Of a stretch of 38,633 nucleotides of DNA, positions 1 to 6,646 are shown one piece after another. This stretch comes from Ruminococcus sp. (GTDB lineage: Bacteria > Bacillota > Clostridia > Oscillospirales > Ruminococcaceae). The stretch spans positions 1 to 38,633 of the forward strand of contig JAKSQT010000015.1 of assembly GCA_024403995.1 (NCBI GenBank). Reading direction: 5' to 3'. How positions within the stretch are numbered: the first letter of the stretch is position 1; each line of letters begins with the position of its first letter. Position numbers and translations under genes: made by a program. The notes beneath the pieces were generated by a model. The model had not been told where the DNA came from. It did no database searches and worked only from the letters and a program-made list of their open reading frames with translations.

Positions 1-45
1 TCAGAAAGGTTTGCCCCGATAAAGAGTAAAACTTCTATATGAGCA
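1..45. repeat. R4 palindromic repeat, copy A (cut by window edge)
   Basis: This is the right part of a repeat seen twice more in the window. It shares CAGAAAGGTTT and CCCCGATAAA with the element at 31328-31511, and AAAACTTCTATATGAG with the element at 15171-15257. It lies just past the 3' end of the minus-strand lipoprotein gene, which stops at 75. Between the two, the minus strand reads AAAAATGACAGCC, which looks like one arm of a terminator whose other arm would lie outside the window. Confidence 0.7.
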
Positions 46-74
46 TCGTTGTTAAAGGCTGTCATTTTTATGAT

Positions 75-2717
75 TTACTTGAGAATGATAACTGCGAAGC
101 CGTTTGTTACGCCGTATCTGAGAGTTGAGAGTTTGCTTTCGAGTCCGAGTTCGTTGAATGCGAGACCGATAGCCTTTGCTGCATCTTCCTGTGTAAGAGA
201 TGAGGAGCAGCGTACTGCGAATGTTGCAGTATCGGCAGTAACATTTTTCACGATGCATTCCTTGTATGCTTCTGCGCTGTCAGCAACAAGGCCGTTGCTT
301 GAATAGTATTCCTTTGAACTGTCTGTTGCAACATAGCTGTCAACAACTTCATCAAGTTCAAAATCCTTATCCTTGGAGTAGCCTGATTCTTCTGCGAGTT
401 TTGTGTCAGCCTCAAAGAGATAGTATGGAATACCGCTGTTTACTTCGTTGTTTGTGCAGTCGATCTCATACCACTGACCGTCGATCTTTACCATGTTCCA
501 TGCGTGTGGGAGATTGCCGTCGAGATAGCCTGTAACGCATACTGCATCGAGTCCGCAGAGGTCGCTGAGAACCTTGAACGAATATGCATATGAAGCACAT
601 ACGCCCTTGCCGTTTACAAGAATACCCACTGCGTTGAATGAGTCCTCGTATTTGAGCATTGCGCCGTCCATGATGAAGTTTGTAGTTTCAGCAGCTTCGA
701 GAGCTTCATTGTCATATACTGAATTGTGTACGAGGTAGTCATAAATTGCGAGAACCTTATCTGAATCGGACATACCGTCAGTGATAACGGAATTAACTAC
801 TTCATCAGCCTTGTTTGCGATTGCAGTCTGCTTTTCAGCAATAGTAGCCTGATCGTATACATACTCAACAAAGAATGTCATAGTGTTGTAGTCATAGCCA
901 TACTTTGTGATGCTGAGGATATAAGGGTTCTGGTTGTAAACCTTGTTGAACACGTCAACGAGATAGTAAGGATTCTGAAGTGACGGGAATGCCTCAACGG
1001 AAATTTCTGTATTGCCCTGAATGAGGTTGAGAGCAAGCCATTCTTCTTCTGCGCTTTCAGCGTTTATGTATACGCCTTCGGGAGCGTTTTCAACTGTTTT
1101 TGAGTTGCCGTGAGAGATATGATCCTTTGTGTTTTCCTGTTGCTTTTCGATAAGCTCAGGATCATTGTTTTCATCAGGTATATCAGTCTTTGCAGGCTTT
1201 GTTTCTTCGGAAACTGTTGCTGTAGTTGTAACTTCCTCAGGTGTTTCAGCGGCAGTTGTTTCCTCAGTCTTTGTCTCTGCTTCTGTAGCTTTTTCAGTCG
1301 GAGCTTCAGTCACTTCTTCAGTCGGAGCTTCGGTAGCTTCTTCTGTAGGAGGTTCTGTTGCCGGCTCGTCCGGTTCATCAGGCTCGTCAGGTACATCAGA
1401 ATCAGGAGTATCGTTGTCATCAACAGGGATTATTGTTTCAACATCAACATCAGGGATTCTGTCAACATCGTCCTCAGGAGCAACGTTGCCTGAATTGCTG
1501 TCAGCAACATCAATATCAGAGATATCAATGCTGTCATCTTCAATATTTAAGTGACCTTTGAGTGCAGTACCGGCAACTTTATAGTTGAATATTCTGTCAC
1601 CGGTGATTTCGTCTACGCCTTCTGTGTAAATAATAGGGTGCTTGCTTACAGTGCCATCGATGTTGAGTATTTCCATCTCAGTAGGAATTTCATCAATGCT
1701 GTTGATGAAGCTGCGGTTAAGGTTGTCGCCTTCTTCTGTTGCAGGCTGATACGGAAGCATGAGGTCTGCGGTAGGAATTGCAGCGCTGAGACCGCTTTCT
1801 ACGCCGTTTACGATTGCACTTACGTAATATTCGCCGCAAACGTTGTAGTTCTGACCGGAAATACTATCTCCGACCTGAACAAGACCGTGACCTTCGCCGG
1901 AGAAGTTATCAAATTCACATTCGGTAGTTTCGTCATCATAGAGCAGTGACATACCTTTATAACCGCTCTTTGAGCCGTTCATAGGATGATTATTCTTTCC
2001 GGTTCTCAGTTCGCTGTCAACAAGCTTGTAGACGATATACTTTTCGGCACCCTCAACAGGATCCCATTCAAGCTTGAATCTGCCGTCTGAATCAACCACG
2101 CCCTTAGCGTTAGGAGCCTGAACATTATTTGTTACGGTGAACGGGATAATGATAGGTTCGTCAAGAAGAACAGGTTCTGTTGCTGTCATATCATAGCGGA
2201 TGGCAAGATAATAGATAGGAGCATTTCCCCATGTGCAGATATCTTTGTAAACGTAGTCATGAGACTGTGTTTCGGTTTTGAGCTTAGGCTCCATAGGGGA
2301 GATAACGACAGTAGTAGAATCATCATCGTAATCGATGTCGGAATAGAAGTAGATAGCGCTTTCGTCGGTACATTCTGCATCAGTGTGGACTGTAACGAAT
2401 TCAAACATATCAACGTTGGCATCGAGATAGCTGAAATTGAAGTTGAAAGTGAATTCCTCAGTCTGTGACACGTTGTAAAGCGGCATGATGGTGTTTTCGT
2501 CGTCTACGCCATAGCTTTTCTTGATATCCTCAATGCTTACAGTTGCACCATAAGTTTTTGCTTCGCTGGGCTTTTCGGTAGTTTCTTCCTTGCTGCTTTC
2601 TGACGGGATACTTCTGTCAGGTGTTTCCTCTGATGAGGAATTTTCTTTGCCGGAACATCCTGTCATAAAGAACAGTGAAGCACAAAGCAGTGCTGAAAAT
2701 CTCTTTAATTTGTTCAT
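75..2717 (-). CDS. Secreted lipoprotein with Fn3-like region, acidic Pro/Thr/Glu linker and transglutaminase-like domain
   Basis: The product has 880 residues. It starts at ATG 2717 behind a GGAG site; an upstream in-frame extension runs through the promoter repeats and is rejected. Residues 1-21 form a lipoprotein signal with lipobox FMTGC. A Fn3-like stretch (KLEWDPVEGAEKYIVYKL) follows near residues 200-230. Next comes a low-complexity linker rich in Pro, Thr, Glu and Asp at about 430-530, and then a transglutaminase/protease-like core. The catalytic triad is readable as Cys707 (KGVCASYAY), His738 (PHAWNM) and Asp753 (IDCTNN). Proteins of this architecture are extracellular cysteine peptidases or cross-linking enzymes attached to the cell surface; the substrate cannot be told. 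The gene follows an ECF sigma/anti-sigma pair on the same strand, and three copies of the sigma promoter motif precede it, so it is probably a target of that sigma factor. Confidence 0.88.
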   Translation of the reverse strand: MNKLKRFSALLCASLFFMTGCSGKENSSSEETPDRSIPSESSKEETTEKPSEAKTYGATVSIEDIKKSYGVDDENTIMPLYNVSQTEEFTFNFNFSYLDANVDMFEFVTVHTDAECTDESAIYFYSDIDYDDDSTTVVISPMEPKLKTETQSHDYVYKDICTWGNAPIYYLAIRYDMTATEPVLLDEPIIIPFTVTNNVQAPNAKGVVDSDGRFKLEWDPVEGAEKYIVYKLVDSELRTGKNNHPMNGSKSGYKGMSLLYDDETTECEFDNFSGEGHGLVQVGDSISGQNYNVCGEYYVSAIVNGVESGLSAAIPTADLMLPYQPATEEGDNLNRSFINSIDEIPTEMEILNIDGTVSKHPIIYTEGVDEITGDRIFNYKVAGTALKGHLNIEDDSIDISDIDVADSNSGNVAPEDDVDRIPDVDVETIIPVDDNDTPDSDVPDEPDEPDEPATEPPTEEATEAPTEEVTEAPTEKATEAETKTEETTAAETPEEVTTTATVSEETKPAKTDIPDENNDPELIEKQQENTKDHISHGNSKTVENAPEGVYINAESAEEEWLALNLIQGNTEISVEAFPSLQNPYYLVDVFNKVYNQNPYILSITKYGYDYNTMTFFVEYVYDQATIAEKQTAIANKADEVVNSVITDGMSDSDKVLAIYDYLVHNSVYDNEALEAAETTNFIMDGAMLKYEDSFNAVGILVNGKGVCASYAYSFKVLSDLCGLDAVCVTGYLDGNLPHAWNMVKIDGQWYEIDCTNNEVNSGIPYYLFEADTKLAEESGYSKDKDFELDEVVDSYVATDSSKEYYSSNGLVADSAEAYKECIVKNVTADTATFAVRCSSSLTQEDAAKAIGLAFNELGLESKLSTLRYGVTNGFAVIILK

Positions 2718-2770
2718 AATAAATAACTCCTTTTCAATTGTGTCTGCGGTATTTCTGCCGCTTTCGTAAG

Positions 2771-2800
2771 TAACACTCTGCATCATTTCAAAAGACTGCA
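2771..2800 (-). promoter_or_regulatory. Candidate ECF promoter 1 (proximal) of lipoprotein gene
   Basis: The minus strand reads TGCAGTCTTTT, 13 nt, then AGTGTTA, the same 30-bp layout as upstream of the sigma gene. It lies about 54 nt from the ATG at 2717. Confidence 0.6.
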
Positions 2801-2868
2801 AAATTTTCAAAAATTTTTTTGCAATTTTTGAAAGTGAGGTCTGCGGTATTTTTTGCCGCTTTCATAAG

Positions 2869-2898
2869 TAACACTCTGCATCATTTCAAAAGGCTGCA
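2869..2898 (-). promoter_or_regulatory. Candidate ECF promoter 2 (middle)
   Basis: The minus strand reads TGCAGCCTTTT, 13 nt, then AGTGTTA. This is the second copy in the 97-bp array. Confidence 0.6.
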
Positions 2899-2964
2899 AA
2901 ATTTTCAAATATTTTTTTGCAGTTTTGAAAGTGAGGTCTGCGGTATTTCTGCCGCATTCATAAG

Positions 2965-2994
2965 TAACACTCTGCTTCCTTCAAAAAGGCTGCA
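2965..2994 (-). promoter_or_regulatory. Candidate ECF promoter 3 (distal)
   Basis: The minus strand reads TGCAGCCTTTT, 13 nt, then AGTGTTA, in the third copy of the array. It is adjacent to the 3' end of the anti-sigma-like gene. Confidence 0.6.
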
Positions 2995-3012
2995 ATTTTT
3001 CAGAAAATTTTT

Positions 3013-3612
3013 TCATTTTTTCTGAATAAAGATGTTTTTTCCCGATACTTCGATGAATTTTCCGTCTGTTACTATAAGCTTTTCGACACTGCCGTCGCTG
3101 AAAACAAGCATATAGTAAGTTTTTTCACCGTCAGGACAGCTTTCTGCAAGTTCGGATGCGGAAAGAAGCTCTGTTATTTTGTCCGCCTCTTTCAGATCTG
3201 CATCGGGCACAGATGTGAAGTTGTTGCTGCTGTTGATCTTGATGCATTCAAGTTCACCTGAATTGATTTTTCCGCAAAGCATATCGGCGTAATCAGATGC
3301 ATCGGCTGAATAGCTGAAAGGTTTCAGACCTCCGGTGGTTGACTGATTAAGGTTTATGTCGGAGATATCGGAAAGCTCCGGTGAGTCCGGCGGAGAATGC
3401 TTGCCTCCCGAAAGACTGAGGTATGTGCCGCCTGCGCCAAGAATGAGAACCAGTGCAGCAGCGGCAGGTATCAGCTTTGCGGCTGAGAATTTTTTCCGCT
3501 TAGCCAAAGCCTGTTCCTTTTCAAGCTCTGCGGTAAGCCGTCCGAGAAATTCAGGTGAGGGGGTGACACGGGAAAAATCCTTCTGATATTTTTCTTTTAA
3601 TTCATCAGACAT
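3013..3612 (-). CDS. Membrane-anchored anti-sigma-like protein
   Basis: The product has 199 residues. An N-terminal cytoplasmic stretch of about 45 residues is charged and begins MSDELKEKYQKDF. A single membrane segment follows at about 46-65 (LIPAAAALVLILGAGGTYL), then an extracytoplasmic domain of about 130 residues. The start overlaps the end of the sigma gene by 8 bp, which implies translational coupling. One-pass membrane proteins encoded directly after an ECF sigma factor normally sequester it until an envelope signal arrives. No zinc-finger (HxxxCxxC) anti-sigma motif is visible, so the assignment rests on topology and position. The external part resembles no family I can name. Confidence 0.75.
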   Translation of the reverse strand: MSDELKEKYQKDFSRVTPSPEFLGRLTAELEKEQALAKRKKFSAAKLIPAAAALVLILGAGGTYLSLSGGKHSPPDSPELSDISDINLNQSTTGGLKPFSYSADASDYADMLCGKINSGELECIKINSSNNFTSVPDADLKEADKITELLSASELAESCPDGEKTYYMLVFSDGSVEKLIVTDGKFIEVSGKNIFIQKK

Positions 3613-4093
3613 ATTGTTCCTCCTCCATGATCTGTCTCAGCTTTTCACGTCCCCGTGTAAGCTGGGATTTGACGGTTCCTTCTGTATTGCCTGTGATTTT
3701 GGCGATTTCCTTTACAGAAAGTTCCTCGTAATAGAAAAGGTGAATTACCGTTCTGTATTTTTCGGGAAGTTTTGCAACAGCGTCGGTCATGCCTGTCGGC
3801 TCGTCCATTTCATATGTAATATTGTCAGCCTTTTCAAGCTCATCACGATGTCTGTTGTATGCGCTTGTGGCAAATGACTTGATGGCATTTATCGTGACTT
3901 TGAGAAGCCACGCCTTGCGGTGTTCCTCGTCCGTATAGGTTTTATTGGCACGGATATATTTAAGCAGTACCTCCTGTGTGATATCCTCTGCGTCGTGACT
4001 GCTGCCGAGACGGGCATAAGCGAGCCTGTAGATCATTGCAGAATAGCGGTTTACAAGTTCTTCAGCCGAAAGCTGTAAATCAGAATTGTTCAA
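3605..4093 (-). CDS. ECF-subfamily RNA polymerase sigma factor
   Basis: The product has 162 residues when started at TTG 4093, which has GGGAGG six nt upstream. A GTG further upstream at 4132 lies inside the predicted promoter and is rejected. Region 2 is seen as YSAMIYRLAYARLGSSHDAEDITQEVLL, abbreviated here by its ends YSAMIYRLA and DAEDITQEV. Region 4 is seen as LPEKYRTVIHLFYYEELS followed by the helix-turn-helix IAKITGNTEGTVKSQLTRGR. Region 3 is absent, as usual for ECF factors. It directs RNA polymerase to a dedicated promoter set. The adjacent overlapping gene is its likely anti-sigma factor. A copy of the motif found three times downstream sits just before this gene, which suggests autoregulation. 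Confidence 0.92.
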   Translation of the reverse strand: MNNSDLQLSAEELVNRYSAMIYRLAYARLGSSHDAEDITQEVLLKYIRANKTYTDEEHRKAWLLKVTINAIKSFATSAYNRHRDELEKADNITYEMDEPTGMTDAVAKLPEKYRTVIHLFYYEELSVKEIAKITGNTEGTVKSQLTRGREKLRQIMEEEQYV

Positions 4094-4126
4094 GATCTGA
4101 CCTCCCGATGATAATTCATCTGTATA

Positions 4127-4156
4127 TAACACTTTTCAGACAGCCAAAAGGCTGCA
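4127..4156 (-). promoter_or_regulatory. Candidate ECF-type promoter of the sigma operon
   Basis: The minus strand reads TGCAGCCTTTT, 13 nt, then AGTGTTA, identical in spacing to the three copies at 2771-2994. The bipartite element with a GC-bearing -35 is typical of ECF promoters. It sits about 35 nt upstream of the TTG start. Confidence 0.6.
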
Positions 4157-4178
4157 AATAAAATAAATTTTTTCATAC

Positions 4179-4340
4179 TATTGCTCCGCCAATTAAGTCT
4201 TGAATATTTTATGCGAAGTAATGAAGGAGAAAGTCAAGGAAGAAAGCCGCAGGAATACTAACGTATTTCAAGGTTTTCTGACGCAGAATTTCTTCTTCAG
4301 GACAAGCAGAAAAATTCAAGATTTAGTTGGTGGAGCAATA
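4179..4340. mobile_element. R1 MITE-like element, intact copy 1
   Basis: The element is 162 bp including a TA at each end. Imperfect terminal inverted repeats of about 25 bp start TTGCTCCGCCAATTAAG and end CTAGTTGG-like TTAGTTGGTGGAGCAA. It encodes no transposase and is identical base for base to the copy at 27595-27756. A TA duplication is typical of IS630/Tc1-mariner-mobilised MITEs. It occupies the gap between the sigma promoter and the pilus promoter. Confidence 0.85.
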
Positions 4341-4694
4341 TATTAATTATAACACATTTTGATAGTATATGCAAGAAAAAAGCAATTTTGCCGCTTTATC
4401 TGAACTCTTACAAAGCGGTTATATATGCATATGCTGAATTTATATATGTGTGCTTTGAATACGTATTGTTGTGTATAGTATTGCTATTACAATAAGTATA
4501 ATATTGTGAAAGAATATTTAACCATATGTATGCTTTTAACTAATTAATCAAAGTGTTGATAAATATTATGCTGAAATAATGATATATGGCTAAATACAGG
4601 CAAAATCTACTGATTGACCGCCTGAATATTTTGTAAAATGTGCATATGAATTTTTAAAGCTGTTGTGCAAACTTACAAAATATTATGCTGTTAG
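4341..4694. other. AT-rich intergenic region upstream of pilus promoter
   Basis: About 350 bp of strongly AT-rich DNA without a credible gene. It has many TATA-like words but I could not fix a second promoter or operator. The length suggests a regulatory region for the pilus operon, but no protein-binding site is recognisable. Confidence 0.4.
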
Positions 4695-4724
4695 TTGACA
4701 CTAAATACAATGAAGTGATATAAT
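4695..4724 (+). promoter_or_regulatory. Sigma-A-type promoter of pilus operon
   Basis: TTGACA at 4695-4700, an 18-nt spacer and TATAAT at 4719-4724. It lies about 73 nt before the first pilus-operon start codon. Confidence 0.75.
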
Positions 4725-4797
4725 GTAGTATATAGAAAAAATATAAACATATTTATATATAAGGTTAAACCATAAAAAGGAGTTTCCACTGTAATAT

Positions 4798-5349
4798 ATG
4801 GAAAATGTTGATAAAAATACTGACAATAATACAGTAAATAGTAAAAATAAAAAACATTCCCCGATGAATAATGTTCAGGTTTTTTTATTAAATCTACTGA
4901 TTGTAATAATCTCACTGTGGCTGCTTTTCGGATTTGTATTGAGTTTCACGGTTGCTCCGAATGACGATATGTCACCAAATATCAGAAATCACGACCTTCT
5001 TTTAAGCTTTCGGCTTGAAAAAGAGCTTCATGCTCAGGACGTTGTTGTGATAAAAAAGAACAATATAACATATGTGGGACGTGTTGTTGCCGTAAGCGGT
5101 GATGAAGTCGATATCAGCGATGAAAATCATCTCATCATCAACGGCAGTTCAATGATAGAGACAAATATCTATTCCGAGACCCCACGCTACGAGGGATTCG
5201 TTGAATATCCGGTCAAAATCGGAAGCGGCGAGTATTTTATACTTGCAGATTCAAGAAACGGCGGCGAGGACAGCCGATACTACGGTACAGTAAAAGACAA
5301 CGAAATTGTCGGCAAAGTTGTTACCGTTATCAGAAGAACAGGCATCTGA
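4798..5349 (+). CDS. SipA-like, catalytically inactive signal peptidase I homologue (pilus chaperone)
   Basis: The product has 183 residues. A cytoplasmic Asn/Lys-rich tail precedes one membrane segment at about 28-50, followed by a signal peptidase I (S26) fold. The family boxes are present (RVVAVSGDEV, and DSRNGGEDSRYYG with the SDSR-type box). However, the position of the catalytic Ser before Met is Asp57 (APNDDMSP) and the position of the catalytic Lys is Gly94 (YVGRVV). From memory of the literature, Streptococcus pyogenes SipA carries Asp48 and Gly85 at these positions, the same 37-residue spacing, and is needed for pilus polymerisation rather than cleavage. Position at the head of a sortase and pilin operon fits that role. 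The ATG has GGAG 15 nt upstream, a long spacing, but an in-frame TAA at 4792 leaves no earlier start. Confidence 0.88.
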   Translation: MENVDKNTDNNTVNSKNKKHSPMNNVQVFLLNLLIVIISLWLLFGFVLSFTVAPNDDMSPNIRNHDLLLSFRLEKELHAQDVVVIKKNNITYVGRVVAVSGDEVDISDENHLIINGSSMIETNIYSETPRYEGFVEYPVKIGSGEYFILADSRNGGEDSRYYGTVKDNEIVGKVVTVIRRTGI

Positions 5350-5368
5350 CTTCGGCGGGGTGATCATT

Positions 5369-6622
5369 TTGAAATTTATCAATAAACTCGCCGATTGGGC
5401 GAATCGTCTGCTTATGCTTTGCATTCTTCTGTTTTCGGCATTGGCTATCGGCTATGGAGTATACGTTCTCTGCGATATCCTCTATGCTAAAAACAGCGCA
5501 TTCATCTCGCATGATCTGCTTAAATACAGACCTGCGGTAAATACATCGGAGGAACAGGACGGCAGACCTGAAAGCTTTACTCAACTGAAATATATCAATC
5601 CGGACACTGTAGGCTGGGTCGAGATATTCGGTACACACATCAATTACCCGATAGTTCAGGGCAGTAATGACCTTGAATATCTGAACAAAGATATTTACGG
5701 AAATTCAGCCCTTTCAGGCTCTATATATCTTGCAGCCGACAACAACGGCGATTTCGGAGACTGGTACAGCCTGATATACGGACATCATATGGAAAACGGC
5801 GCAATGTTTGGTGACATAACAAAATTTCTCGACAAGGATTATTTCGACTCACACAGATCAGGCGTTCTCCAGACGGACAGCGGCGAATACCTGATAGATG
5901 TTTTCGCCTGTGTTTCGACAAATTCCTATGAGGGAACCATCTATAATATTTCACCTGATTCAGAGAAAAAATACCCCGAACTGAAGGAGTATATCAGTTC
6001 ACATTCAAACAATCTGACTGATATTCCTGAAACGGGAGCAGACACGAAGATCCTTGCATTCTCTACCTGTACCGATGCTACCACAAACGGAAGAATAGTT
6101 CTCTTTGCGGCGGCTGAAAAGGTAAAATCGGGACAGACCGTTGAAATCCCGGTCTATGCCATTGAGGAGGAGAAAGAACCCGTAATCAGAAAGCTTACTG
6201 CTGCAATAGGTGAAATGTCATACGGCTCGCAATGGGCACTTCTCAATCTTGTGTGCGTGCTGTATACTCTGTTCACTCTTTTACCTGTATTCTCGCTGAA
6301 AAGGAAATACAGACAGATAGGCTATTCCAAAAGAAAATACCGTGAGTTGTCAGAGCAGAACAGCAGTGACGGAAATTTAAAGAAGATATGCAGCGACCTC
6401 AGAGGCTTTGTGAGAAAGATGCACCTTGGAATCATGCTTGAAGCACTGATAGTAATAGCTTCCGCAATAGTTTTTATACTCACAGAAAATATCAGCAAAC
6501 AGATCATACTAAGTGATGAATGGACATGGCTCATGGTAGTCATGGCAGCATCAGCACTGGTTACTGACTTCATATGTTTCAGATATCGTGGAATTCGTCC
6601 CGATAACGAAGTGAAAGATTGA
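5369..6622 (+). CDS. Class B sortase with C-terminal membrane extension (pilin polymerase candidate)
   Basis: The product has 417 residues from TTG 5369, preceded by GGGGTGATC, a near-perfect anti-Shine-Dalgarno match; no ATG has such a site. A membrane segment lies near 12-38. The sortase B core follows, with NPDTVGWVEI, GSIYLAADN, IYGHHM, FSTCTD and GRIVLF; the catalytic set is His139, Cys234 and Arg242. After the core come a membrane helix at about 290-312, a basic linker and two further hydrophobic segments near 355-410. That C-terminal extension is unusual for soluble-domain class B enzymes. It lies 19 nt after the SipA-like gene and before the adhesin. Class B-type sortases act as pilin polymerases in FCT-3 loci of S. 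pyogenes, and I infer the same here. Confidence 0.9.
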   Translation: MKFINKLADWANRLLMLCILLFSALAIGYGVYVLCDILYAKNSAFISHDLLKYRPAVNTSEEQDGRPESFTQLKYINPDTVGWVEIFGTHINYPIVQGSNDLEYLNKDIYGNSALSGSIYLAADNNGDFGDWYSLIYGHHMENGAMFGDITKFLDKDYFDSHRSGVLQTDSGEYLIDVFACVSTNSYEGTIYNISPDSEKKYPELKEYISSHSNNLTDIPETGADTKILAFSTCTDATTNGRIVLFAAAEKVKSGQTVEIPVYAIEEEKEPVIRKLTAAIGEMSYGSQWALLNLVCVLYTLFTLLPVFSLKRKYRQIGYSKRKYRELSEQNSSDGNLKKICSDLRGFVRKMHLGIMLEALIVIASAIVFILTENISKQIILSDEWTWLMVVMAASALVTDFICFRYRGIRPDNEVKD

Positions 6623-6646
6623 CTACATAATAAGGAGGTGAATCAT

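Larger units (their letters stand above)
2742..3012 (-). repeat. Three tandem copies of a ~97-bp promoter-bearing repeat
   Basis: Units begin near 2742, 2839 and 2936, exactly 97 bp apart; small compensating indels make the internal motif spacings 98 and 96 bp. Each unit carries, on the minus strand, TGCAGnCTTTT, then AGTGTTACTTA, then a small GCGG...CCGC dyad. Because the motif spacings are not both multiples of three, the array cannot be a conserved coding repeat, although an open frame enters it. It fills the space between the anti-sigma gene and the lipoprotein gene. Confidence 0.85.

Noticed and set aside
2718..2810. N-terminal extension of the lipoprotein beginning MKILQSFEMM
   Set aside because: It lies in the tandem promoter repeat, would bury the lipoprotein signal, and a good ribosome site precedes ATG 2717.
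2742..3012. Tandem 97-bp units considered as a CRISPR-like array
   Set aside because: Units are directly adjacent with no variable spacers, and no cas genes are present.
4094..4132. GTG start for the sigma factor at 4132
   Set aside because: The codon lies inside the predicted -10 region, and a TTG at 4093 has an ideal GGGAGG site.
4200..4330. Possible peptide in R1 on the minus strand, about 35 codons, ending LLHYFA
   Set aside because: No ATG or ribosome site; it could be the relic of a transposase end, but nothing supports expression.
4798..5349. Annotation as an active signal peptidase I
   Set aside because: Both catalytic positions are substituted (Asp57, Gly94).
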